From Pseudomonas sp. IPO3778 (GTDB lineage: Bacteria; Pseudomonadota; Gammaproteobacteria; Pseudomonadales; Pseudomonadaceae), in contig NZ_JACARC010000045.1 of assembly GCF_013386825.1 (NCBI RefSeq), forward strand, positions 1 to 64,000: DNA of 64,000 nt, in the 5' to 3' direction. The notes beneath the pieces were generated by a model. That model was given only the letters and a program-made list of their open reading frames with translations. It had not been told where the DNA came from and ran no database searches. This document shows, piece by piece, positions 1-7,628 of the stretch. Position 1 is the stretch's first letter. The number at the start of each line of letters is the position of its first letter. A program made the position numbers and the translations under genes.

Positions 1-187
1 CGTAAGGGCGGAACCCTAAGTCGCCGTTACCTAAATAACGGATATGCACCCCCAACCCCCTAAATCCCCACAAACACCTCCCCAACAACCATTTTGGTTA
101 TTAATAAATAGCTTCTTATTCCTTAACGAATATATACCCGGTGCCTATACTGACCCACAACGTTAAACGCTGCAGGAGGGCACACCC
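1..187. other. Intergenic region left of the hydrolase gene
   Basis: No gene is supported here. The stretch is pyrimidine-rich and then AT-rich (about 95-140), so it probably carries the promoter of the rightward hydrolase gene. A GGATATGCACC-like element near 40-50 resembles, on the opposite strand, an element upstream of the desulfurisation operon near 22,540-22,550; a shared sulfur-starvation control site is only an inference. A strong ribosome binding site (GGAGGG) precedes the ATG at 188. Confidence 0.4.
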
Positions 188-769
188 ATGCACAGCGAGT
201 CGATTCGTTATCTGATCGTGCCGGGCTGGCAAGGATCGCCAGAAGATCATTGGCAAAGTCACTGGCAGAACAGCCTGCCCAACAGCGCGCGCGTGGAGCA
301 GGCCGACTGGCTCACCCCACGTCGCGAAGACTGGGTAGCAGCACTGGCCGAAGCCATTGCCGCCGACAGCACCCCGGTGATTCTGATTGCCCATAGCCTG
401 GGCTGCATCACCGTCGCCCACTGGGCAGCCACCGCACCGGTGCAGTTTCTCCGCCAGGTACGCGGCGCCCTGCTAGTGGCCCCGGCCGATGTCGAACGCC
501 CCGCCTGCGCCCCCGCCCTGCGTAATTTTGCCCCCATCCCCAGCGACCTGCTGCCGTTCCCAAGCCAGGTCGTCAGCTCCGACAACGACAGCGCCGTCAG
601 CGCCACGCGGGCCCTGGAACTGGCCCGTCACTGGGGCGCCGAAGCAGGAATTCTCGCAGGGGCCGGGCACATCAACGTGAAGTCCGGCCATCACCGCTGG
701 GAACAGGGCTTCGCCTACCTCTATCGCCTGCAAAATCGCCTGGAACACCACTCCCGGCGCCGTGCATAA
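188..769 (+). CDS. RBBP9/YdeN-family alpha/beta hydrolase
   Basis: A 193-residue single-domain cytoplasmic serine hydrolase of the RBBP9/YdeN type. The N-terminal strand and oxyanion region read IVPGWQGSPEDHW, the nucleophile elbow is AHSLG with Ser70, a probable catalytic Asp lies near 132-134 (SSDND) and the His is in GAGH at about 161. Length is normal for the family. Substrates of bacterial members are mostly unknown. The ATG has a GGAGGG ribosome binding site. The sigma-54 activator gene follows 49 bp downstream on the same strand and could be co-transcribed. The protein has several Cys residues, unlike the sulfur-free proteins nearby. Confidence 0.85.
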   Translation: MHSESIRYLIVPGWQGSPEDHWQSHWQNSLPNSARVEQADWLTPRREDWVAALAEAIAADSTPVILIAHSLGCITVAHWAATAPVQFLRQVRGALLVAPADVERPACAPALRNFAPIPSDLLPFPSQVVSSDNDSAVSATRALELARHWGAEAGILAGAGHINVKSGHHRWEQGFAYLYRLQNRLEHHSRRRA

Positions 770-818
770 AATTTTTTAGACGCCCCTTCCCCTTCGTGGA
801 CAGGGGCGGGAGCCTGCC

Positions 819-1745
819 ATGAGCCTGCATGAAACCTTCGGCCAGCCGCTGCTGACCTTCCCCGACGCCGAAAAAAGCCCCCTGAGCATCCGTGCCAAGG
901 CGCTGGTGTTTGTCGACCCGCGTTCGCGCCAATTGCGTGAAGACCTCGAAAGCCTCGCCCCCCGCGCCTTGCCCGTGCTGATCCGGGGTGAAACCGGCAG
1001 CGGCAAGGAGTTGCTCGCACGGCATATCCACCGGGGCAGTGACCGCACCGGGTTATTTGTCTCGGTCAATTGCGGCGCCATCAGCCCGACATACGCCGAT
1101 GCCGAATTGTTCGGCTATGCCGCCGGCGCCCACAGCGGTGCGGCCAGCAGCCGTGCCGGCTGGTTTGGTTCGGCCAATGGCGGCACGTTGTACCTGGATG
1201 AAATCGGTGATTTGCCATTGCCGATCCAGGTCAAGCTGCTGGCGGCGCTGGAAAACCACGAAGTCACCCGCGTCGGCGCCCATCAGCCGAGCCCGGTGGA
1301 TGTGCGGTTGGTGGCGGCCACCAGCATCGACCTCGCCCAGGCCGTAACGGCGGGCAAGTTTCACGAGCGCCTGTTCCATTACCTCAGCGAAGGCCAGTTG
1401 GAGCTGCCGGCCCTGCGCGAGCGGGTGGGCGACATCCTGTCACTGGCCGAGTATTTCCTCGGCATCTACAGCCAGCGCCTCGACCTGCCGGTGCCGCTGA
1501 TCAGCGACGACGCCCAGCGCGTGCTGGAGCATCACAGTTGGCCGGGGAACACGCGGGAGTTGGAGAACGTGATTCACTTTGCCCTGCTGGTCAGCAGTGG
1601 CGACGAGATTTTGCCGGAGCACTTGAACCTGCCGCTGCCGTCGGTGACGCAGATCGAGCACCAGGTACGGCAGGTCCTCAGCAACGGCACCGAGGCCGAG
1701 CGCGGCGCGCTGAAGCGTCTACTGGAAGGGCTGGGGTCCGTATGA
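819..1745 (+). CDS. Sigma-54 interacting AAA+ activator, no obvious HTH
   Basis: A 308-residue bacterial enhancer-binding-protein AAA+ domain. Walker A is GETGSGKE (57-64), Walker B is GGTLYLDEIGDL (121-132), and the conserved HSWPGNTRELENV block lies near 240-250. No receiver, PAS or GAF domain fits in the short N-terminus. The C-terminus stops about 50 residues after the AAA+ core, and I see no FIS-type helix-turn-helix there. The loop that normally reads GAFTGA and contacts sigma-54 reads GAHSGA (103-108). It resembles SfnR-type regulators of organosulfur genes, and the next gene is a MetQ-like binding protein, so a role in sulfur-source control is plausible but unproven. It may activate from solution or act with a partner. 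Confidence 0.75.
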   Translation: MSLHETFGQPLLTFPDAEKSPLSIRAKALVFVDPRSRQLREDLESLAPRALPVLIRGETGSGKELLARHIHRGSDRTGLFVSVNCGAISPTYADAELFGYAAGAHSGAASSRAGWFGSANGGTLYLDEIGDLPLPIQVKLLAALENHEVTRVGAHQPSPVDVRLVAATSIDLAQAVTAGKFHERLFHYLSEGQLELPALRERVGDILSLAEYFLGIYSQRLDLPVPLISDDAQRVLEHHSWPGNTRELENVIHFALLVSSGDEILPEHLNLPLPSVTQIEHQVRQVLSNGTEAERGALKRLLEGLGSV

Positions 1746-1894
1746 ACAAAATGGAATATCACCGTGAATAAAAAGTATTGTTCTGGAATAAAAAATCTCG
1801 GTATCGTCCGCTTCACGCCGCGATAGCACTTCGCTGGCACCCCACTAAAAAAGCGGCCGTCAGAGACGACCCGGATTTTCGATAAGGACACTGC
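1746..1894 (+). promoter_or_regulatory. Probable promoter region of the orphan metQ gene
   Basis: A 149-bp AT-rich gap with repeated GGAATA elements (about 1772-1777 and 1789-1794) and GTGAATAAAAAG between them. Similar TATTCC/GGAATA elements occur upstream of tcyJ. I infer a sulfur-responsive (CysB-type) promoter; no binding site can be proven by eye. A GATAAGGAC ribosome binding site precedes the ATG at 1895. Confidence 0.4.
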
Positions 1895-2677
1895 ATGAAA
1901 AAGGTTCTGTTGTTTACCGCATTGGCGGCTGCTCTCACTGCCAGCTTTGCCCAGGCCAACGAGAAACTGGTGGTAGCGGCGACCCCGATCCCCCACGCCG
2001 AGATCCTGGAGCTGGTCAAGCCGACCTTGGCCAAGGAAGGCGTGGACCTGGAAATCAAAGTCTTCACCGACTACGTACAGCCGAACGTACAGGTGGCCGA
2101 GAAGCGTCTGGACGCCAACTACTTCCAGACCCTGCCGTACCTGGAAAACTTCAACAAGGGTAAAGGCACCAACCTGGTCACCGTGGTCGGCGTGCACGTT
2201 GAGCCCTTCGGCGGTTACTCGAAGAAGATCAAAAACATCTCTGAGCTCAAAGATGGCGCCACCGTTGCCATCCCGAACGAAGGCAGCAACTCCGGCCGTG
2301 CCCTGTTGCTGCTGCAAAAGGCGGGCGTGATCACCCTGAAAGATCCGACCAACGCCCTGGCCACGCCGAAAGACATCGCCAGCAACCCGAAAAACCTGAA
2401 ATTCAAAGAGCTGGAATCGGCGCTGCTGCCACGGGTACTGGACCAGGTTGACCTGGACCTGATCAACACCAACTACGCCCTGGAAGCCGGCCTGAACCCG
2501 GCCAAGGACGCGCTGATCATTGAAGACGCCAAGTCGCCGTACGTGAATTTCCTGGTTGCCCGTCCGGACAACAAGGACAGCGACGCCATCCAGAAGCTGG
2601 CCAAAGCCCTGACCAGCCCTGAAGTGAAAGCCTTCATCGAGAAGAAATACAACGGCGCTGTCGTGCCGGCGTTCTGA
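1895..2677 (+). CDS. metQ: MetQ/NlpA-family substrate-binding protein (orphan)
   Basis: A 260-residue periplasmic binding protein of the NlpA/MetQ (Lipoprotein_9) family, which binds D/L-methionine or related sulfur compounds for MetNI-type importers. The signal peptide is about residues 1-21, ending ASFAQA. There is no lipobox cysteine, so it should be a soluble periplasmic protein rather than a lipoprotein like E. coli MetQ. Family motifs include TPIPHAEILE, VFTDYVQPN and LDANYFQTLPYL. No permease or ATPase gene is adjacent; the metNI pair at 15,930-17,682 could serve it. It contains no cysteine and no methionine after the start, which points to expression under sulfur limitation. The ligand could be methionine or another organosulfur compound. 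Confidence 0.85.
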   Translation: MKKVLLFTALAAALTASFAQANEKLVVAATPIPHAEILELVKPTLAKEGVDLEIKVFTDYVQPNVQVAEKRLDANYFQTLPYLENFNKGKGTNLVTVVGVHVEPFGGYSKKIKNISELKDGATVAIPNEGSNSGRALLLLQKAGVITLKDPTNALATPKDIASNPKNLKFKELESALLPRVLDQVDLDLINTNYALEAGLNPAKDALIIEDAKSPYVNFLVARPDNKDSDAIQKLAKALTSPEVKAFIEKKYNGAVVPAF

Positions 2678-2706
2678 TCGAGCCCCAAAACCTCCTTCAA
2701 GGTTTA

Positions 2707-2740
2707 AACGCCGACGGCTTCTACAGCGTCGGCGTTTTTT
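2707..2740 (+). terminator. Intrinsic terminator after metQ
   Basis: Perfect 9-bp stem AACGCCGAC (2707-2715) with GTCGGCGTT (2728-2736), followed directly by a run of T. It lies 30 bp after the metQ stop codon. Confidence 0.9.
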
Positions 2741-2763
2741 ATGGTTGGAATGCGGTCAAAACT

Positions 2764-2850
2764 GTGGGAGCTGGCTTGCCTGCGATAGCGGTGCATCAGT
2801 CACCCCATTGATATCTGACACAACGCTATCGCAGGCAAGCCAGCTCCCAC
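2764..2850. repeat. REPIN, GTGGGAGCTGGCTTGC type
   Basis: Two 27-bp arms in perfect inverted orientation (GTGGGAGCTGGC... and ...GCCAGCTCCCAC) flank a 33-bp centre. Same family as the copies at 28,292 and 35,497. Confidence 0.9.
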
Positions 2851-2867
2851 ACTGGATCGGTGTCGGC

Positions 2868-2954
2868 TTAAAGATTCCGGCTGTTAATGGCCCTGCGCAG
2901 CGCCATCAGCCACTTCACCAGTTCCTGCGGATCAATCGGTTTTTCCTCGGTCAT
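2868..2954 (-). CDS. Possible small protein, 28 codons
   Basis: A short leftward ORF of 28 codons: ATG at 2954, TAA at 2868-2870. It begins MTEEKPIDPQELVKW and ends AINSRNL. The start is preceded by GAGGG at a reasonable spacing. The predicted peptide has an acidic, proline-containing N-terminus followed by one probable amphipathic helix with two Trp/Leu-rich turns. There is no signal peptide and no cysteine. It sits alone between the metQ terminator/REPIN and the amino acid ABC operon. I do not recognise the family. The protein-like composition and the ribosome binding site support it; length alone cannot. Confidence 0.5.
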   Translation of the reverse strand: MTEEKPIDPQELVKWLMALRRAINSRNL

Positions 2955-3236
2955 CGCTCATTCCCTCGCCTGTTGATTGGCCGTCAGTCTGGCCACGCGC
3001 TGCCCATCCCTGAAGTGCAGCCCCGATAAAAAGAACCTTCCTACTTCCCCTGGCAACAGTAGCTGTCATCTGCGTGCACCGCGAATCCGCAGGTTATCTA
3101 TTTGGGTGATATCAATATGCTATTTCGGTATTTAAATTTTACTTTTTATGCCTTTAAAGTCGGCGCTACTCAGCGTTACCCACGTTGAACCGGACCGCAC
3201 CACCGCCGCATTATCCTGTGGCGTCAGGGATTTCAG
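2955..3236. other. Intergenic region before the amino acid ABC operon
   Basis: No further gene seen. The stretch near 3095-3165 is AT-rich (TTATCTATTTGG, ATTTAAATTTTAC) and likely carries the promoter of the ABC transporter operon starting at 3237. Confidence 0.4.
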
Positions 3237-3902
3237 ATGACCTTCGATTACGCATTTATCCTCAGCACACTGCCGGCGTTTCTCAAGGCCGTGGGCGTGA
3301 CCTTGCAAGTCGGCCTGATCGCCATCGGCACCTCCCTGTTGGTGGCCTTGATCAACGCTGCGCTGCTGGTGTTTCGCACGCCCTACGTGTGGCGCCTGGT
3401 GGCGTTGTACGTTGAGCTGGCGCGCAACACGCCGCTGCTGATCCAGTTGTTTTTCGTCTACTTCGCGTTGCCGGCCCTGGGGGTGAATATCTCCGGGTTC
3501 TGGGCGGCAATCATCACCATGACGTTTCTCGGCGGCGCTTACCTGACCGAAGTGCTGCGCGCGGGTGTGGAGGCGGTGCCGCTGGCACAGATCGAGTCGG
3601 GCAAGTCCATCGGCCTGTCCCACTGGCAACTGCTGCGCCATGTGATCCTGCCCCAGGCCGGGATCCTCAGCCTGCCGGCGCTGTTTGCGAACTTCATTTT
3701 CCTCCTGAAGGAAACCACCATCGTGTCGGCGGTGGCGGTGCCGGAGATTCTCTACACCACCAAAAGCTACATTGCCCTCTACTACAAAACCTACGAAATG
3801 CTCGCGGTGCTGACGCTGATCTGCGTGCTGTTATTCCTGCCGCTGTCGCTGCTGCTCAGCCGCCTTGAAAGGAGGCTCCAGCATGGCCAGTTCGGGTCTT
3901 GA
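3237..3902 (+). CDS. Polar amino acid ABC transporter permease 1
   Basis: A 221-residue inner-membrane permease of the His/Glu/Gln/Arg (HEQRo) family with about five membrane segments. The ELARNTPLLIQLFFVYF signature at about 60-76 and the EAA loop (ESGKSIGLSHWQLLRHVILPQA, about 121-142, given here only as its range and key residues ESGKSIGLS) are typical. First gene of a four-gene operon encoding two permeases, an ATPase and a lipoprotein. Its end overlaps the second permease by 20 bp, so the two are translationally coupled and probably form a heterodimeric channel. Substrate not determined by sequence. Confidence 0.88.
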   Translation: MTFDYAFILSTLPAFLKAVGVTLQVGLIAIGTSLLVALINAALLVFRTPYVWRLVALYVELARNTPLLIQLFFVYFALPALGVNISGFWAAIITMTFLGGAYLTEVLRAGVEAVPLAQIESGKSIGLSHWQLLRHVILPQAGILSLPALFANFIFLLKETTIVSAVAVPEILYTTKSYIALYYKTYEMLAVLTLICVLLFLPLSLLLSRLERRLQHGQFGS

Positions 3903-4542
3903 ATTACTCTGGGTGTCGTTGCCGCAACTGGGCAAGGGCGCTGCGCAAACCCTGTCGATCTCATTTCTGAGCATCGCCTTCAGTACCGTCGGCGGTGTGT
4001 TGTACGGCGTGTTGCGCACGCTGAACTCGAAAACCATCAACCTGATGCTGCGGGTTTACCTGGAGCTGTTCCGCGCCATCCCGGTGTTGGTGTGGCTGTA
4101 TTTGCTGTTCTTCGGCCTGCCGATTTTCTTTGGCCTGAGCATCCCGAGCTTCTGGTGCGCGGTGCTGGTGTTGTCACTGTGGGGCGCCAGTGAAGTCGGC
4201 GAAGTGGTGCGCGGTGCCTTGCATTCGCTGCCACGGGGCCAGCGCGAAGCCGGCCTGTCGATTGGCCTGTCGGACCCGCAGCTGTACGGCTACGTGCTAC
4301 TGCCCCAGGCCCTGAAGCGCATGACCCCGCCGACCATCAACGTCTACACGCGCATCATCAAGACCAGCTCCCTGGCGGTGCTGATCGGTGTGGTGGACGT
4401 GATCAAGGTCGGCCAGCAAATCATCGAGCGCACCTACGAGTCGGTGTTGATCTACGGCGCGCTGTTCCTGTTTTTCTTCTTTATCTGCTACCCGTTGTCG
4501 GCCGCCTCCAAGGTGCTGGAACGGCGCTGGGCCCAAGCATGA
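3883..4542 (+). CDS. Polar amino acid ABC transporter permease 2
   Basis: A 219-residue HEQRo-family permease. I chose the ATG at 3883, not the in-frame TTG at 3865, because AAAGGAGG lies just upstream of this ATG. The motif YLELFRAIPVLVWLYLLFF and an EAA loop (EAGLSIGLSDPQ) are visible. It begins inside the end of permease 1 and its stop overlaps the ATPase start (ATGA), as expected for a tightly coupled transporter operon. Confidence 0.87.
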   Translation: MASSGLELLWVSLPQLGKGAAQTLSISFLSIAFSTVGGVLYGVLRTLNSKTINLMLRVYLELFRAIPVLVWLYLLFFGLPIFFGLSIPSFWCAVLVLSLWGASEVGEVVRGALHSLPRGQREAGLSIGLSDPQLYGYVLLPQALKRMTPPTINVYTRIIKTSSLAVLIGVVDVIKVGQQIIERTYESVLIYGALFLFFFFICYPLSAASKVLERRWAQA

Positions 4543-5315
4543 GCGCATTGATCGAGTTCCAGGGTTTCAACAAATACTTCGGCGAGCAGCAGGTGCTCAA
4601 GGGCATCGACCTGAGCGTGCAAAGCGGCGAAGTGGTGGTGATCCTCGGCCCCAGCGGCTGCGGCAAAAGCACGCTGCTGCGGTGCCTCAATGGCCTGGAA
4701 GTGGCCCACAGCGGCAGCCTGCGGTTTGCCGGCAAGGAGCTGCTGGACAAGGCCACCGACTGGCGCCAGGTACGCCAGGATGTGGGCATGGTGTTCCAGA
4801 GTTATCACCTGTTCCCGCACATGAGCGTGCTCGACAACCTCTTGCTCGGCCCGCTGAAAGTGCAAAAACGCGAACCCCGCGAAGCCCGTGCCCAAGCCGA
4901 AAAACTGCTGGAACGGGTGGGCCTTTCGGACAAACGCGACGCCTACCCGCGCCAACTCTCGGGCGGCCAGCAGCAACGCATCGCCATCGTCCGTTCGTTG
5001 TGCATGAACCCGCAGGTCATGCTGTTTGACGAAGTCACCGCCGCCCTCGACCCGGAAATGGTCAAGGAAGTGCTGGAGGTGATCCAGGGCCTGGCCCGGG
5101 ACGGCATGACCCTGCTGATCGTCACCCATGAAATGGCCTTCGCCCGCGCGGTCGCCGACCGCGTGGTGTTTATGGAGGCCGGTCGCATCCTCGAACACAA
5201 CACCCCCGAGGCATTCTTTACGAACCCGCAAACCGCACGCGCGCAGCAGTTCCTGGAGAAGTTCTCCTTCGTTTCAACACTGCCCAAAAGAACCAAGGAA
5301 CTGGAGCTGATATGA
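4539..5315 (+). CDS. Amino acid ABC transporter ATPase
   Basis: A 258-residue GlnQ/HisP-type ATPase. Walker A is GPSGCGKST (about 38-46), the signature is LSGGQQQR, Walker B is VMLFDEVTAALDPE and the switch His is in VTHEMAFA. The DEVTAALD form, with V in place of P after DE, is a common variant. Its start overlaps the permease 2 stop by 4 bp and its stop overlaps the binding-protein start by 4 bp. Confidence 0.9.
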   Translation: MSALIEFQGFNKYFGEQQVLKGIDLSVQSGEVVVILGPSGCGKSTLLRCLNGLEVAHSGSLRFAGKELLDKATDWRQVRQDVGMVFQSYHLFPHMSVLDNLLLGPLKVQKREPREARAQAEKLLERVGLSDKRDAYPRQLSGGQQQRIAIVRSLCMNPQVMLFDEVTAALDPEMVKEVLEVIQGLARDGMTLLIVTHEMAFARAVADRVVFMEAGRILEHNTPEAFFTNPQTARAQQFLEKFSFVSTLPKRTKELELI

Positions 5316-6169
5316 AAACTGCCAAGTTGTTACTGCCATTGCTCGCCGTCGCATTGCTGGCCGGGTGCGATAAGAAGGCCGAAGAGTCGGCAAAACCCGC
5401 CGCCGCCGTGAGCTACATCGACAAGATCAAGGCGCGGGACAAGCTGATCGTCGGCGTGTTTACCGACAAGCCGCCGTTTGGTTTTGTGGATGAAGCCGGC
5501 CGCTACGTGGGCTTTGATACCGACATAGGCCGTCGTTTTGCCAAGGACCTGCTGGGGGACGAGAACAAGGTCGAATTTGTTGCCGTGGAACCGGCGAGCC
5601 GCATTCCGTTCCTGCAAAGCGACAAGGTCGACCTGATCCTCGCCAACATGACCGTGACGCCTGAGCGCAAGGAAGCGGTGGACTTTACCAACCCCAACCT
5701 GAAAGTGGCGGTGCAGGCGCTGGTACCGCAAGACAGTTCGGTGAAAAGCCTGGACGACCTGGCCACCCGCACCACCATCGTCACCACCGGCACCACCGCT
5801 GACATCTGGCTGACCAAGAACCACCCGGACTGGAAACTGCTGAAGTTCGAGAAAAACTCCGAGTCGCTGCAAGCATTGTCGGCGGGCCGTGGCGATGCGT
5901 ATGCCCAGGACAACCTGGTGCTGTTCAGCTGGGCCAAGCAGAACCCGGGCTACCGTGTGCTGGAGCAGAAACTGGGGGATGAAGCGCCGATTGCGCCGGC
6001 GGTGAAGAAGGGCAACCTCGAACTGCGGGATTGGGTGAATGCCGAACTGGCGAAGCTGGGCGAGGAGAAATATTTGCTCAAGCTGTATGACCAGTATGTG
6101 CGCAAGGAACTGAGCGATGACACCAAGCCGGAAAGCGTGATTGTTGAAGGCGGGAAGTGGCAGGGCTAA
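5312..6169 (+). CDS. Amino acid ABC transporter substrate-binding lipoprotein
   Basis: A 285-residue periplasmic binding protein, family 3. The lipobox LLAGC places the lipidated Cys at residue 19, so it should be a lipoprotein. The binding-fold core runs from IVGVFTDKPPFGFVDEAG (about 46-63) through DLILANMTVTPERKEAVDF. Last gene of the operon. Apart from the lipobox cysteine it has a single internal methionine, an unusually low sulfur content, which hints that this importer may also belong to the sulfur-scavenging set (for example cystine or another sulfur amino acid). That is inference; the family also covers Glu, Gln, Arg and other ligands. Confidence 0.85.
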   Translation: MKTAKLLLPLLAVALLAGCDKKAEESAKPAAAVSYIDKIKARDKLIVGVFTDKPPFGFVDEAGRYVGFDTDIGRRFAKDLLGDENKVEFVAVEPASRIPFLQSDKVDLILANMTVTPERKEAVDFTNPNLKVAVQALVPQDSSVKSLDDLATRTTIVTTGTTADIWLTKNHPDWKLLKFEKNSESLQALSAGRGDAYAQDNLVLFSWAKQNPGYRVLEQKLGDEAPIAPAVKKGNLELRDWVNAELAKLGEEKYLLKLYDQYVRKELSDDTKPESVIVEGGKWQG

Positions 6170-6176
6170 CCCGTAA

Positions 6177-6287
6177 ATGATCGTTCCCACGCTCCGCGTG
6201 GGAATGCCGCCTTGGACGCTCTGCGTCTGCTGTTGGGACGCGGAGCGTCCCGGTATGCATTCCCACGCAGAGCGTGGGAACGATCAT
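6177..6287. repeat. Nested palindromic repeat, CGTTCCCACGCTC type
   Basis: Outer 31-bp arms starting ATGATCGTTCCCACGC pair with one mismatch to ...GCGTGGGAACGATCAT. Each arm is itself palindromic (CCCACGC/GCGTGGG), and the centre holds a second imperfect inverted pair (GGACGCTCTGCGTC and GACGCGGAGCGTCC). This is a different family from the GTGGGAG repeats. It lies directly after the binding-protein stop codon. Confidence 0.85.
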
Positions 6288-6302
6288 TAAACTCGGTCGA
6301 AT

Positions 6303-6326
6303 GTGGGAGCGGGCTTGCTCGCGAAG
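6303..6326. repeat. Single REP, GTGGGAGCGGGCTTGCTCGCG type
   Basis: One copy of the arm found in inverted pair form at 46,314-46,401; no partner arm is nearby. Confidence 0.8.
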
Positions 6327-6345
6327 AGGCCCTGACAGGCGCCGC

Positions 6346-7506
6346 CTAGCTCGGCCAATGCCACGCCGGCTCATCCAGCACCCGCTGCCCCACCACCTGG
6401 GTCTGCCCCATCACCTTCTCCAGCACAATCGAATTACACCCTTCATCCTGCTGCAACGCCGCAATCAAGCGGCTGGCATGGGACACCACCCACACCTGAC
6501 ACTGCTGTGACACCTGGATGATCAACCGTGCCAAGGCCGGCAACAGGTCCGGGTGCAAACTGGTTTCCGGCTCGTTCAGCACCATCATCGTCGGCGGCCT
6601 CGGTGTCAGCAGCGCCGCCACCAGCAACAAATAACGCAAGGTCCCGTCTGACAGTTCCGCCGCCGACAACGGCCGCAGCAACCCTTCCTGATAAAACTCG
6701 ATGGCAAAGCGACCACCCTGCAATGGCGTGATGTTCAACCGCGCGCCAGGAAACGCATCGCTGATCGCCCGCTGCAAAGCCTCGGGGTCGCCGATCTCGC
6801 GGATGGTCTGCAACGCCGCCGCCAGGTCCCGGCCGTCGTGATGCAACACCGGTGTGCGCGTGCCCAGTTGCGGCTGGCGCACCGGGGCGTCGACGTCGCT
6901 GCGAAAGTGGTCATAAAAGCGCCAGCCGCGAATACTCTCCCGCAACAACAGCACCTCCGGCGAACCCCGCAGGCTGCCGACCTGATCGAACAGGCTGTGG
7001 TAGTTCGGCGTGTGCTGGGCCAGTACATCCCAGGCGCGGCCTTCGCGAGCGCGCACCATTGGCCCGGAGCGTTGTACCAACAGGCTCGCCGGGCGGTACA
7101 CGTGGCCGGCCCAGATGCATTCCTTCTTGATCTCCGGGTCCAGGGAGAAATAGGACTCGCCGGGCTCCGGCAAACCCAGGGAGATCGCGTAGCTGAAATC
7201 TTCCCCGGCAAACCCCAGGCGCAAGCGCTTGGCACCCTTGGGCGCGGTCGCTTCCACCGCCACCTCGCCACTGAGCATGCGCCGGCTGATGGTTTCCGGC
7301 CCGGCCCAGAAGGTCGAGTCCAACCCGCCCTCACGGGCCAGGGCGTTGATCACGCCGCCCTGGGCCGTCTCCGCCAGCAGTCGCAGGGCGCGGTAAAGGT
7401 TGGACTTGCCGCTGCCATTGGGGCCGGTGATCAGGTTCAACCGATCCAGGGGCACCACTAATTTGTTGATGGAGCGGTAATTGGCTACCGCGAGGGTCTT
7501 GAGCAT
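6346..7506 (-). CDS. SMC/RecF-like AAA family ATPase
   Basis: A 386-residue ABC-type ATPase with a split head. Walker A is GPNGSGKSN (about 29-37), an ABC-like signature is ELSDGTLRYL near 285, Walker B is MMVLNEPETSLHPD near 310, and the switch His is in VVSHASRL. No coiled coil and no C-terminal TOPRIM domain can be seen, so it is not a full OLD nuclease. The Walker B Asp is replaced by Asn (LNEPE); I recall this form in related stand-alone ATPases, so it may be a family feature. Role unknown; repair or defence are possibilities. It is divergent from triABC and has no partner gene. Confidence 0.7.
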   Translation of the reverse strand: MLKTLAVANYRSINKLVVPLDRLNLITGPNGSGKSNLYRALRLLAETAQGGVINALAREGGLDSTFWAGPETISRRMLSGEVAVEATAPKGAKRLRLGFAGEDFSYAISLGLPEPGESYFSLDPEIKKECIWAGHVYRPASLLVQRSGPMVRAREGRAWDVLAQHTPNYHSLFDQVGSLRGSPEVLLLRESIRGWRFYDHFRSDVDAPVRQPQLGTRTPVLHHDGRDLAAALQTIREIGDPEALQRAISDAFPGARLNITPLQGGRFAIEFYQEGLLRPLSAAELSDGTLRYLLLVAALLTPRPPTMMVLNEPETSLHPDLLPALARLIIQVSQQCQVWVVSHASRLIAALQQDEGCNSIVLEKVMGQTQVVGQRVLDEPAWHWPS

Positions 7507-7628
7507 GGGAAAAATTATCGGCGTGGGAACCCTTGGAGTATGGGATTCTCCATGCAGATAAGGAACCCTGTTCTAAGCTCACAGTCGCATAGACACTGGC
7601 ACGTCGGCATCACGCAAAAGGAGCCTGC

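Noticed and set aside
1829..1900. Sigma-54 promoter (TGGCAC element) before metQ
   Set aside because: TGGCAC occurs at about 1834, but no GC/TTGCA element lies at the required spacing downstream.
6346..7506. OLD-family anti-phage nuclease
   Set aside because: No TOPRIM domain and no adjacent helicase gene (GajB-like) are present; only the ATPase part is seen.
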